The notes under the pieces are model-generated. The model was not told the origin of the DNA. It saw only the letters and a program-made list of their open reading frames with translations, and ran no database searches. Below, piece by piece: positions 6,467-14,181 of a DNA stretch of 39,247 nt. Source of the DNA: an uncultured Oscillospiraceae bacterium (GTDB taxonomy: Bacteria; Bacillota; Clostridia; Oscillospirales; Oscillospiraceae); the NCBI GenBank assembly GCA_910588135.1, contig CAJUOT010000025.1, forward strand, positions 1 to 39,247, given 5' to 3'. Made by a program: the position numbers and the translations under genes. Numbering within the stretch: the stretch's first letter is position 1; each line of letters begins with the position of its first letter.

Positions 6467-7062
6467 GGTTTTCCTCCTTCGTTTTCAGCGCCTTTCATAT
6501 GTTCCGGTCCGGCGGCGTCCTGCGCCGCCAGTGCCCAGCTCTCCGGATATTTCTCCCGCATATAGCGGGCAAAGGGGTCGTCCGGCCGGGCCAGCAGGCC
6601 CTTCTCCCGGATGGTGTCCGCCTCGGCCCGGACAATCCAGCGGCGGCGCTCCCCGTCCAGCTCATCCCAGCGGACAACTTTCAGCGCCCCCAGCCGCTCC
6701 TGCTCCAGCAGGGCGGCCAGTATGTCCGGGACGGAGCGCTCCTCCTCCACCGGCACCTCCGTCCCCGCCACATACTCGTTGGGGATGGCGGTGGGCTCCA
6801 TGTCCGCCCGCCGCGCGCACAGGTAGAGGGAGGCGGATCGGCCCCGGTACAGCTCCTCCAGGGCGTTGGGGAAGTACTCCTCGTAATAAATCCTCCCGTC
6901 CCTGGTGTAGCCGTAGGCATACTCAAAGTGCCTGATCCCGTACATCAGGGCCATGGGCAGGCTGGCCGTCAGGCAGACCTGCCTGGGCTTGCCGAAGTAT
7001 CTGGTCACGCTGGGCCTGAGCACCGCCAGCCCCGGCGTGGGCGAGCAGTGGTACAGCGTCAT
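6463..7062 (-). CDS. Conserved-looking 199-aa protein of unknown function
   Basis: I do not recognise this protein. It begins MTLYHCSPTPGLAVL and contains YFGKPRQVCLTASLPMALMYG and YGYTRDGRIYYEEYFPNA. The LYHCS opening followed by a short loop and FLTAS-like strand recalls the fold of ADP-ribosyltransferase-like or DUF3990-type proteins, but no catalytic set can be named. No signal peptide or membrane segment is present; the C-terminal third is charged and probably helical. It overlaps rimO (upstream) and pgsA (downstream) by 4 bp each, so it is translated as part of this operon. The real start and frame are supported by both overlaps. Confidence 0.8.
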   Translation of the reverse strand: MTLYHCSPTPGLAVLRPSVTRYFGKPRQVCLTASLPMALMYGIRHFEYAYGYTRDGRIYYEEYFPNALEELYRGRSASLYLCARRADMEPTAIPNEYVAGTEVPVEEERSVPDILAALLEQERLGALKVVRWDELDGERRRWIVRAEADTIREKGLLARPDDPFARYMREKYPESWALAAQDAAGPEHMKGAENEGGKP

Positions 7063-8384
7063 TCCTCCACCTCCCCGGTCAGGTCGCCGCCGGACACGCC
7101 GGTGATGCGCACGTTGACAAACTCCCCGGCGGGCACCAGCCCCGCCGCCGTGAACAGCACCCGGCCGTCGATGTCCACTGAGTCGGCGTAGGTGCGGCCC
7201 GCGTAGCAGCCCGCCTCGGCGTCAAAGCCCTCGCACAGCACCTCCATGCACGTGCCCAGGCGGTCCTCGTTATACTGATCCATCATGCGGGACTGGAGGT
7301 CCACCACCAGCTCCACCCGGCGCTCGGCCACCTCCGGCTCCACCTGGTTGTCCATGGCGGCGGCCAGGGTGCCCTCCTCCGGGGAGAACTGGAACACCCC
7401 CGCCCGCTGAAGCTTCTGCTCCCGCAGAAAACCGCACAGCTCCTCGAACTCCGCCTCCCCCTCCCCGGGCAGGCCGCAGATGAGGGAGGTGCGGATCACC
7501 ACATCCGGCATGGCGGCCCGGAGCTTGGCGAACAGCGCCTCGATCTCCGCTCTCGTGCTGCGGCGGCGCATGGCTTTCAAGATGCCGTCGTTGGCGTGCT
7601 GGATGGGTATGTCCAGATAGTGGACGATCTTCTTTTCCCGGGCAATGACTTCGATCAGCTCGTCGGTCACCGCCTCCGGGTAGAGGTAGTGGAGCCGTAT
7701 CCAGTGAAAGTCCAGCTTACAAAGCTCCGGCAAAAGCTTTGCCAGCGTCGTGCCGTCCTTCAAGTCCAGCCCGTAGCGGGTGATGTCCTGGGCGATGACG
7801 ATGAGCTCCTTCACCCCCCGGCGGGCCAGCCCCTCCGCCTCCGCCAGCAGGGAGGCCATGGGACGGCTGCGATATTTTCCCCGGAGCTTGGGGATGACGC
7901 AGAAGGCGCAGCCGTTGGAACAGCCCTCGGCGATTTTCAGATAGGCCGTCCAGGGCGGGGTGGTCACCCAGCGCGGGCCATCCTCGCCGGTGTGGTGAAT
8001 GTCGCCGAAGTATTCCGGCCGCTCCCCCGCCATCACCCGCTCCACGGCGGACACCACGTCGGTGTAGCTCCCGGTGCCCAAAAGGCCGTCCACCTCAGGC
8101 AGCTCTGCCCGGATGTCGTCGGGATAGCGCTGGCTGAGGCAGCCCGCCACCAGCAGCTTGTTCAGCTTCCCCTCCTGCTTCAGCGCGGCCAGCTCCAGAA
8201 TGCTGTCAATGGCCTCGCTTTTCGCCGATTCGATAAAGCCGCAGGTGTTGAGCACCGCCACGTCCGCGCCGTCCGGGTCGCCGGTGACAGTGTGGCCCGC
8301 GTCCCGGCACAGGGCCATCATCTGTTCGGTGTTCACCAGGTTTTTGGCGCAGCCCAGAGAGATAAATGCGATTTTATAGCTCAA
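7059..8384 (-). CDS. rimO: Ribosomal protein S12 methylthiotransferase (radical SAM)
   Basis: RimO adds a methylthio group to the conserved aspartate of ribosomal protein S12. The 441-aa protein has the N-terminal MTTase domain with cluster cysteines C12 (SLGCAKN), C48 (NTCGF) and C82 (GCLSQRYP). The radical SAM motif EGCSNGCAFC supplies C155, C159 and C162, and a C-terminal TRAM domain lies at about 375-440. SLGCAKNLVNTE and the IPQHAN-like IPIQHANDGILKAMRR segment separate it from MiaB. It sits 15 nt after a small membrane protein gene and overlaps the next gene by 4 bp. A rimO-pgsA-recA neighbourhood is common in Firmicutes. Confidence 0.95.
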   Translation of the reverse strand: MSYKIAFISLGCAKNLVNTEQMMALCRDAGHTVTGDPDGADVAVLNTCGFIESAKSEAIDSILELAALKQEGKLNKLLVAGCLSQRYPDDIRAELPEVDGLLGTGSYTDVVSAVERVMAGERPEYFGDIHHTGEDGPRWVTTPPWTAYLKIAEGCSNGCAFCVIPKLRGKYRSRPMASLLAEAEGLARRGVKELIVIAQDITRYGLDLKDGTTLAKLLPELCKLDFHWIRLHYLYPEAVTDELIEVIAREKKIVHYLDIPIQHANDGILKAMRRRSTRAEIEALFAKLRAAMPDVVIRTSLICGLPGEGEAEFEELCGFLREQKLQRAGVFQFSPEEGTLAAAMDNQVEPEVAERRVELVVDLQSRMMDQYNEDRLGTCMEVLCEGFDAEAGCYAGRTYADSVDIDGRVLFTAAGLVPAGEFVNVRITGVSGGDLTGEVEE

Positions 8385-8399
8385 AGCAAATCCTCCACC

Positions 8400-8939
8400 T
8401 CATTGGGATAATTCCTCTATGGATACAATGCAGTGGTAGACCATCCCACTGCTGCTCCGGCCCGGGATGGGCACATATCGGACGCGCAGCCGCTGCCCCT
8501 CCCGGATCAGGCCGCTGCCCCATCTGAACCAAAACCGCATGGGATAGCCGGGAAGTCCGCTGTCGAACGCTTTCGGCCCGCTGGAAAACTCCACGCCATC
8601 AATGGAAAACACCTCGAAATATTCCCAAAAATCCTGGCGCAGGGCGAACTCCTCCACCGGCCCCTCCACCGTCAGCGCCTGTCCGCTCCGATAGGCGCCG
8701 CGCACCATCCAATAGTCCTGAATTGGCCGGATGACAAAGCCATAGGCAGCCGCCAGCTCCCAAAGCAGGAAAAGCGCGGTGAGCGCCAGCAGGCCTTTGT
8801 CCGTCCGGCCCGTCTCCCGGCGCTTGCGCCGCAGCTTCCTCCAGCCGGCCCAGACCATAGCCGTAAGCAGCCCCAGGCCGCCCAATATGGTCGCCGCATA
8901 TGGCGCGTCGAAGTGGAACCGCAGTTCATAGAGTACCAC
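8400..8939 (-). CDS. Membrane protein, DUF3592-like, unknown function
   Basis: The 179-aa product has two hydrophobic segments (about 16-34 and 49-70) separated by a basic loop (WRKLRRKRRETGR), then a soluble C-terminal part of about 100 aa with beta-rich features ending in RLRVRYVPIPGRSSSGMVYH. That ending resembles DUF3592-type small membrane proteins, where a strand of the form V.YdP.np is typical. The assignment is loose. It lies between recX (3 nt gap) and rimO (15 nt gap) on the same strand and is presumably in the same operon. No enzymatic residues could be named. Confidence 0.75.
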   Translation of the reverse strand: MVLYELRFHFDAPYAATILGGLGLLTAMVWAGWRKLRRKRRETGRTDKGLLALTALFLLWELAAAYGFVIRPIQDYWMVRGAYRSGQALTVEGPVEEFALRQDFWEYFEVFSIDGVEFSSGPKAFDSGLPGYPMRFWFRWGSGLIREGQRLRVRYVPIPGRSSSGMVYHCIVSIEELSQ

Positions 8940-8942
8940 CGC

Positions 8943-9638
8943 TCAGTCCTCCCGCTCCTCCCGGAGCCGGTCCAGCGTAGCGGAGATCTCCTCCCACCCA
9001 TACCCCCGGCGGGCCAGGTAGTCGGACACCCTTTTCAGGTTCTCCCTGGTGGGTTCTTCCTCCCGGAGCTTCCGCCGGGCCAGCGCCAGCACCTGGTCTT
9101 CGTCCGGCTCCCGCTCCTCCATGGCGTCCTCCCAAAACTCCCGGGGCACCCCCCGGCGGTACAGCTCGTCCCGAATCTTCCGGGGGCCGTACCCCTTGGC
9201 GGCATAGTGACGGACCACCGCGCGGGCATATTCCCCATCGTTGAGCAGCCCCAGCTCCTTCAGCCGGTCGGCCACTCCTTCAGCCCGCTCCCGCAGGGCC
9301 TCCCTCTGAGCTTCCAGCAGCGCCGGGGCCGGACCGTCGTCCAGCTTGTCATAGGGGTATTTCTCCCGCTTTTGCCGGGGCGGCGCGGACAGCTTGTCCA
9401 GCAGTTCCTTCCGGGACATGGGCCGCTGGGCCAGCAGACCCACCGCCCGCTCCATCAGCCGGGACTGTTCCCCGGCGGCGGCCAGGGCCTCGCCCTCCTC
9501 ATCGGACAGCTCCTTCCCGGCGTAGAGGCCCAGGGACACCACATCCCCCTCGCCCACGCGGATGACGGACGCGTCGTCCAGCCACACCAGCCAGCGGCCC
9601 TGCCTGTGCTGGGAGAGCTCCAACTTTTCAATCTTCAT
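8943..9638 (-). CDS. recX: RecA regulatory protein RecX
   Basis: RecX binds and modulates RecA filaments. The 231-aa protein has the family layout: an N-terminal strand region (LELSQHRQGRWLVWLDD), then helical repeats including RPMSRKELLDKL, DGEYARAVVRHYAAKGYGPRKIRDELYRRGVP and a final YLARRGYGWEEISATLDRL. About 30 charged residues (APPRQKREKYPYDKLDDG) are inserted in the first repeat region compared with short RecX proteins. The ATG at 9638 follows AGGAG with only a 2-nt gap, closer than usual, and the stop of the upstream 72-aa gene lies 6 nt before it, suggesting translational coupling. It is two genes downstream of recA. Confidence 0.9.
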   Translation of the reverse strand: MKIEKLELSQHRQGRWLVWLDDASVIRVGEGDVVSLGLYAGKELSDEEGEALAAAGEQSRLMERAVGLLAQRPMSRKELLDKLSAPPRQKREKYPYDKLDDGPAPALLEAQREALRERAEGVADRLKELGLLNDGEYARAVVRHYAAKGYGPRKIRDELYRRGVPREFWEDAMEEREPDEDQVLALARRKLREEEPTRENLKRVSDYLARRGYGWEEISATLDRLREERED

Positions 9639-9644
9639 AGCTCC

Positions 9645-9863
9645 TCATTTTACCCGCCTGCGGACGACAGCGCAGATCATGCAGGGAACACCTGTCACAA
9701 GCATGGATAATACCGCCGCCGCCTGCGCTTTCCCCTGCTGTTCTTCCGTCGGCATTGTCTCCAGAGAACCAGTTATATGCCAAAACAGCGACAGGATAAA
9801 GCCAAGGAGAAAAATGATAATCAGTACATCCCAAAAAAGCCGCACAACAACCGTTTTTTCCAT
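9645..9863 (-). CDS. Small two-span membrane protein between recA and recX
   Basis: The 72-aa protein has two hydrophobic stretches (about 8-31 and 47-66) joined by a polar loop, with a basic C-terminus (RRRVK). It has a plausible ribosome site (GGAGAG) before the ATG at 9863. The family is unknown to me. It is 41 nt downstream of recA and 6 nt upstream of recX. Its short spacing and lack of alternative frames support a real gene, but a link to recombination is only positional. Confidence 0.6.
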   Translation of the reverse strand: MEKTVVVRLFWDVLIIIFLLGFILSLFWHITGSLETMPTEEQQGKAQAAAVLSMLVTGVPCMICAVVRRRVK

Positions 9864-9904
9864 AAAATCATTCTCTCCGCTTCAAGCAGTATGGCCGGGG
9901 AACA

Positions 9905-11005
9905 CTATCCCTCAAAGTCCTCGGCGTCCACATCCACCGCCCGGCCCGCGGCCTTGGCCGCCGCCTGGGACTGCCTGCTCATCAGCTTATAGGAATTGGC
10001 CCGCACCTCCGCCTCCACCTGGGCGGCGATTTCCGGGTTTTCCGCAAAGTATTTCTTCACCGCGTCCTTACCCTGGCCCAGCCGGGTGTCCCCCATGGAG
10101 AACCAGGAGCCGGACTTCTGCACAAGGTCCAGCTTGACGGCCAGATCCACCAGCTCGCCCATTTTGGAGATGCCCTCGCCGTACATGATCTCAAACTCCG
10201 CCTCCCGGAAGGGGGGGGCCACCTTGTTTTTCACGATCTTGGCCCGGGTCCGGTTTCCGATGATCTCCGTACCGTTCTTGATGGCCTCAATCCGGCGCAC
10301 CTCCATACGTACCGAGGCGTAGAACTTCAGCGCCCGTCCGCCGGTGGTCACCTCGGGATTGCCGTACACCACGCCCACCTTTTCCCGCAGCTGGTTGATG
10401 AAAATGACAATGCAGTTGGTCTTGGCGATGGACCCCGCCAGCTTGCGCAGGGCCTGACTCATCAGCCGGGCCAGCAGGCCCACGTGGCTGTCGCCCATGT
10501 CGCCCTCAATTTCCGCCCGGGGGGTCAGCGCCGCCACCGAGTCCACCACCACCACGTCCACGGCGCCGGAGCGCACCAGTGCCTCGCAGATCTCCAGCCC
10601 CTGCTCGCCGGTGTCCGGCTGGGAGATGAGCATGGAGTCGATGTCCACGCCGAGGGCGCGGGCATAGGTGGGGTCCAGGGCGTGCTCCGCGTCGATGTAC
10701 GCCACCTCGCCCCCCCGTTTCTGGGCCTCGGCCACGATGTGCAGGGCCAGGGTGGTCTTGCCGGAGGACTCAGGACCGTAAATCTCAATAATGCGCCCCT
10801 TGGGCACGCCGCCGATGCCCAGGGCGATGTCCAGCGACAGCGACCCGGTGGGGACTGCCTCCACCACGATGTGGGAGTTCTCCCCCAGGCGCATGATGGA
10901 CCCTTTGCCATACTCCTTCTCAATCTGCGCGATGGCAGTGGACAGCGCCTTTTTCTTATCTGCCGCCGGGGCGGCGGGCTCAATCTGCTTTTTCTTCTCA
11001 GCCAT
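9905..11005 (-). CDS. recA: Recombinase RecA
   Basis: RecA forms ATP-dependent filaments on single-stranded DNA for homologous recombination and triggers LexA cleavage. The 366-aa protein has Walker A GPESSGKT at residues 77-84, the signature ALKFYASVRMEVRR, and loop L2 region around FINQLREKVGVVYGNPEVTTGG. I chose the ATG at 11005 (MAEKKKQ), which has AAGGA 9-10 nt upstream, over an in-frame TTG two codons earlier. The C-terminal tail is acidic (VDVDAEDFEG), as usual. No clear LexA box was found upstream by eye. recX follows after one small gene. Confidence 0.98.
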   Translation of the reverse strand: MAEKKKQIEPAAPAADKKKALSTAIAQIEKEYGKGSIMRLGENSHIVVEAVPTGSLSLDIALGIGGVPKGRIIEIYGPESSGKTTLALHIVAEAQKRGGEVAYIDAEHALDPTYARALGVDIDSMLISQPDTGEQGLEICEALVRSGAVDVVVVDSVAALTPRAEIEGDMGDSHVGLLARLMSQALRKLAGSIAKTNCIVIFINQLREKVGVVYGNPEVTTGGRALKFYASVRMEVRRIEAIKNGTEIIGNRTRAKIVKNKVAPPFREAEFEIMYGEGISKMGELVDLAVKLDLVQKSGSWFSMGDTRLGQGKDAVKKYFAENPEIAAQVEAEVRANSYKLMSRQSQAAAKAAGRAVDVDAEDFEG

Positions 11006-11097
11006 GTGCAATCATCCTTTCCCGCCGGCGTAATTTGAGGGCTGCCGGCCTCCTTCTATCCCGTATGATACGCTTCTATCTGTCCCATAAACCGGGC

Positions 11098-11457
11098 TTA
11101 AATAAAAGGTCCGTCAAAAAACTTCCCCTTGAAGAAGTTCTCCTTCCCAAGCTTTTTCGCCGTCAGCCGGAACAGGACACAGCCGTCCGGGCATACGAAC
11201 ACCTTGCTGTCGGGGCTGTCGCCGCCGATATTCTCCAGATCGCCGCCGCTGCGCACCGCCTCCATCACCGGGAACATCACCATCATCAGCTTGGGGCAGA
11301 TGCCATGCCCATCCTGGTTGACGGGGCAGCCGTAGGTGCAGGTGTATTTGTCGCCGATCTCCTCGCCGTTGCGGCAGTACCGCTCTGTGTGGTCGCCATG
11401 GGTATAGCCGATCACCTCAACGGTGAATTCATATTCCTCGTCGTACCATTTTTTCAT
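11098..11457 (-). CDS. TIGR04076 family protein
   Basis: The 119-aa cytoplasmic protein has the pattern of the uncharacterised TIGR04076 family: a central CPKLMMVMFPVMEAVRSGG, then SPDSKVFVCPDGCVLFRL. Cysteines recur (YCRNG, CTYGCPV, GICPK, CPDGC), so metal or cluster binding is possible but unproven. The ATG at 11457 follows GGAGGGGG closely. It lies between a small exported protein gene (23 nt) and recA (92 nt) on the same strand. The longer gap before recA could hold a recA promoter, but no convincing hexamer pair was seen. Confidence 0.8.
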   Translation of the reverse strand: MKKWYDEEYEFTVEVIGYTHGDHTERYCRNGEEIGDKYTCTYGCPVNQDGHGICPKLMMVMFPVMEAVRSGGDLENIGGDSPDSKVFVCPDGCVLFRLTAKKLGKENFFKGKFFDGPFI

Positions 11458-11480
11458 TCTTCCCCCTCCATCCGCAGCGC

Positions 11481-11714
11481 TTACCGCCCGCCCGCTTCTA
11501 CGTTGTTATACAGTTCAACACCCAGCACCCTGACGATTGTACCCTCCTGATAGGGCTTCTCCGCCCCCTCCTCATTCAGCCGGTGTACCTGGGACACGGT
11601 GTACAGCACCGCCCGGTACTCCACCGTCCCGCCGTCCTTCAGATGATTCGGCATGGGGAACAGACAGGCCAGCAGCAGAACGCCCGCCGCGATAAGGATG
11701 AGCTTCTTTTTCAT
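11481..11714 (-). CDS. Small exported or membrane-anchored protein
   Basis: The 77-aa product starts MKKK followed by a hydrophobic run (LILIAAGVLLLACLF) and then KDGGTVEYRAVLYTVSQVHRL, a pattern found in short secreted proteins of many Firmicutes of unknown function. LLLAC resembles a lipobox, so it may be a lipoprotein, although the anchor could equally be an uncleaved helix. A GAGGAG site precedes the ATG at 11714. It is followed after 23 nt by the TIGR04076 gene. Confidence 0.65.
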   Translation of the reverse strand: MKKKLILIAAGVLLLACLFPMPNHLKDGGTVEYRAVLYTVSQVHRLNEEGAEKPYQEGTIVRVLGVELYNNVEAGGR

Positions 11715-11805
11715 TACGGCTCCTCTTCCCTTCCCACATTTTCCCGCAGCGCCCCGCCGGTCCGCAACCCGGTTTGCGGCCTCAGAATACCGCTGGGTAC
11801 ACGGC

Positions 11806-12228
11806 CTACCGCAGGAACGCGCTCACAACCGAAGGCGTAACCCCCAGAATGAGAACATTCGCAACGCATAAAAACCACGTTCTGCCCTGCTTTGACATGA
11901 TATCCAGCATCAGCTGGTCGTCCGCCTTTTTGGCCCGCTCTCGGATGGGGCGGTTAAAATCCACCTCATAGCGAAAGCTTCCAAGCCCGATCCGAACCGT
12001 CTTATCCGGCTTGAGGTCCGGGTATTTTCTCCGGGCCAGATACTCCGCCAGATTCGTTGAGACGATTCCAAATAAAATCATCCCTACGGCCTGCCCGAAC
12101 AGACAGATCATGTAAAGCGTACCCAACCCGGCAAAGGCGGCGCAGATTCCTACAACCATGGCAAGGATTTGGAAACCGTTGAAGATGTTATACGCCTGAT
12201 CCAGCCGCTCCAGCTTGTTTCGTTCCAT
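11806..12228 (-). CDS. Membrane protein of unknown function overlapping the end of prmC
   Basis: From the ATG at 12228 the product is 140 aa, with a GGAGGGAAGG ribosome site just upstream. Longer in-frame starts lie deep in prmC and are unlikely. It has two adjacent hydrophobic segments near residues 16-55 (ILAMVVGICAAFAGLGTLYMI and QAVGMILFGIVS) and a third near the C-terminus (TWFLCVANVLILGVTPSVVS), with a charged middle part. Its first 41 nt overlap the end of prmC in another frame. I recognise no family. A gap of about 90 nt to the next gene shows no strong terminator. Confidence 0.65.
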   Translation of the reverse strand: MERNKLERLDQAYNIFNGFQILAMVVGICAAFAGLGTLYMICLFGQAVGMILFGIVSTNLAEYLARRKYPDLKPDKTVRIGLGSFRYEVDFNRPIRERAKKADDQLMLDIMSKQGRTWFLCVANVLILGVTPSVVSAFLR

Positions 12229-13084
12229 TCTCGATCCTTCCCTCCACCACCCGCCAATGCATCCCCGGGTCCATGGTGGTCTGGATATCCCCATACCCGT
12301 TCTCGGCCAATATGTACTCCACCGCCGGAGCCTGATTATAGCCCACTTCAAATGCCAGCTTTCCGCCGTCCTTCAAAGCCCGTTTCCACTTCCTGGCGAT
12401 GGCCCGGTAAAATTTCAGCCCGTCCTCCCCGCCATCCAGGGCCATCCTCGGCTCATAGTTCCGGACGGAAGGGTCCAGCCGCGCCACCTCCAAGGTGGGG
12501 ATGTAGGGGGGGTTGCAAAGGATCAAATCAAAGTCCCGCAGCAGCCGGGGGGGCGGCTCCAAAGCGTCCGCCTGAACGGGGTTCACCTGCTGGGTGAGGC
12601 CGCACCGCCGGATATTCTGCCGGCACACCCGCAGGGCCTCCTCCGACCACTCCGCCAGGATTACGCTGGCATTGGGGCAGTTATCCGCGACGGCAAGGCC
12701 GACGCACCCGCTGCCCGCGCACAGGTCCAGCACCCGGGCGCTGTCCATGTCCCGCAGGAACAGGATTCCCCGCTCCACCAGCGTCTCCGTGTCCGGCCGG
12801 GGGATGAGCACGTCCCGGCACACGTCCAGCGTCAGGCCGTAGAACTCCCACTCCCCGATGAGGTAGGCCACCGGCTCCCCCGCCAGACGGCGGCCCAGGA
12901 GGTCCCGGAACCGCTTTTCCGCCCCATCGGAGGCATACAGGGGCAGGTCCCGGAGAAATTCCTCCCGGCTCTTGCCGGACGCAAAGCACAAAAGCTCCCT
13001 GGCCTCCAGCTGGGCCTGCTCCACCCCCGCCCCCTTCAGGGCCTTCCGGGCGTCCAGGTACAGGTCGTTGTAGGTTGCGGGCAT
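12188..13084 (-). CDS. prmC: Peptide chain release factor N5-glutamine methyltransferase
   Basis: PrmC methylates the glutamine of the GGQ motif in release factors 1 and 2. From the ATG at 13084 (MPATYNDLY) the product is 298 aa, close to family length; GAGGGTGAG lies just upstream. The N-terminal helical domain is followed by a SAM-binding domain with VLDLCAGSGCVGLAVA and the catalytic NPPY motif (LCNPPYIPT). The preceding yqhQ gene ends 31 nt away; a yqhQ-prmC pairing is common in clostridia, usually followed by prfA. Here prfA is absent and a small membrane protein gene overlaps the end instead. Confidence 0.93.
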   Translation of the reverse strand: MPATYNDLYLDARKALKGAGVEQAQLEARELLCFASGKSREEFLRDLPLYASDGAEKRFRDLLGRRLAGEPVAYLIGEWEFYGLTLDVCRDVLIPRPDTETLVERGILFLRDMDSARVLDLCAGSGCVGLAVADNCPNASVILAEWSEEALRVCRQNIRRCGLTQQVNPVQADALEPPPRLLRDFDLILCNPPYIPTLEVARLDPSVRNYEPRMALDGGEDGLKFYRAIARKWKRALKDGGKLAFEVGYNQAPAVEYILAENGYGDIQTTMDPGMHWRVVEGRIENGTKQAGAAGSGV

Positions 13085-13115
13085 GGGCTCACCCTCTCTC
13101 TGCTCAGTCCTTACT

Positions 13116-14087
13116 TTACCATTGATCCGCGCCTTTTTCCTCGGGCAGGACGCGCTTGAGCGCCTCAATGCCCACCTCAATCATGGAGTCGTCCGGCTCG
13201 AAGGTGGTGAAGTTCTGCATCCACATACCGGGGGCCCGCAGGGCCCGGCAGACCGGCCCGTCGTGCCCGCCCACATAGCGATTGAACTCGTAGGTGACCC
13301 CCACGATAACAGGCAGCATCAGCAGGTGCAGCGCCATGCGCAGGAAGGTGTTTTCAATCTCCAGCGGGGTGAACACCACGATGGACAGAAAGATGGACAC
13401 CGCGATGACCACAAACAGGAAGCTGGTGCCGCAGCGGGGATGGTGCCGGGGCTGCCTGCGCACATTCTCCACCGTCAGCTCCAGGCCGTTTTCATAGCAG
13501 TAAATCGTCTTGTGCTCCGCGCCGTGGTACTCAAATACCCGATGGATTTCCTTCATCCGGGAGCACAGGTAGAGGTAAGCCATGAAAATGGCCACCTTCA
13601 GCACGCCCTCAATCACCGAGCGCACCCAAAGGGGCATGGTTTTCCACACCAGCCCGATCAGCCCCGTCAGCGCCGTGGGCAGCAGGATGAACAGCCCGAT
13701 GGAAAAAGCGATGCCGATCACCGCCGCCAGGGTGATGATAATCTTCATGGCCGTCTCCTGCTCAAAATGGTCGCTGATCCACTTGTCCAGCCCTGTGAGC
13801 TCCTCTTCCTCCACCGAACCGTCGTCGGACAGCTCGGCAGAGCGCATCAGCGCCTTCATTCCATGGACCATGGAGCCGCCAAAGACAAACAGCCCCCGGA
13901 TAAAGGGCAGTCTGGCCAGCCCCGACCGGGGCTTGACCTGCGCCTCCTCGACGGCCAGCGTGCCGTCCGGCCGGCGCACCACCATGGCCCGCCTGCCCGG
14001 GCCCTGCATCATGATTCCTTCAATCAGCGCCTGCCCGCCGCAGGTGGTCTTGAACGGGGTGCAGCAGTTTGCGTCCTGTTTCGCCAT
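13116..14087 (-). CDS. yqhQ: DUF1385 (YqhQ-like) membrane protein
   Basis: The 323-aa protein carries the DUF1385 hallmarks: CGGQALIEGIMMQGP near the N-terminus, FEYHGAEHKTIYCYE, HPRCGTSFL, and a C-terminal TTFEPDDSMIEVGIEAL. Several membrane spans lie in the centre. Function is not established; the conserved His, Glu and Cys residues suggest metal binding. I chose the ATG at 14087 (MAKQDA), with GAGGAG 7 nt upstream, rather than the in-frame start at 14225, which would overlap the neighbouring kinase gene and the promoter at 14120-14148. It heads the yqhQ-prmC run. Confidence 0.92.
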   Translation of the reverse strand: MAKQDANCCTPFKTTCGGQALIEGIMMQGPGRRAMVVRRPDGTLAVEEAQVKPRSGLARLPFIRGLFVFGGSMVHGMKALMRSAELSDDGSVEEEELTGLDKWISDHFEQETAMKIIITLAAVIGIAFSIGLFILLPTALTGLIGLVWKTMPLWVRSVIEGVLKVAIFMAYLYLCSRMKEIHRVFEYHGAEHKTIYCYENGLELTVENVRRQPRHHPRCGTSFLFVVIAVSIFLSIVVFTPLEIENTFLRMALHLLMLPVIVGVTYEFNRYVGGHDGPVCRALRAPGMWMQNFTTFEPDDSMIEVGIEALKRVLPEEKGADQW

Positions 14088-14119
14088 GTTCTGTCTCCTC
14101 TGTATCGCCGTTTTCCCAC

Positions 14120-14148
14120 AGTGTACCAGATGCCGGGGAAAAACGCAA
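14120..14148 (-). promoter_or_regulatory. Predicted promoter of yqhQ-prmC
   Basis: On the minus strand TTGCGT (14148-14143) and TACACT (14125-14120) are 17 nt apart, with an extended -10 TG one base before the -10. It lies in the 94-bp gap between the sensor kinase stop and the yqhQ start, so the run to pgsA can be transcribed independently of the kinase operon. Confidence 0.5.
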
Positions 14149-14181
14149 GTCCTTTTGAACTTCTGTTCGATCTCTGCCGGT

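Noticed and set aside
6463..7062. Toxin ADP-ribosyltransferase
   Set aside because: Only the LYHCS-like opening fits. No R-S-E or H-Y-E catalytic set and no antitoxin-like partner was found.
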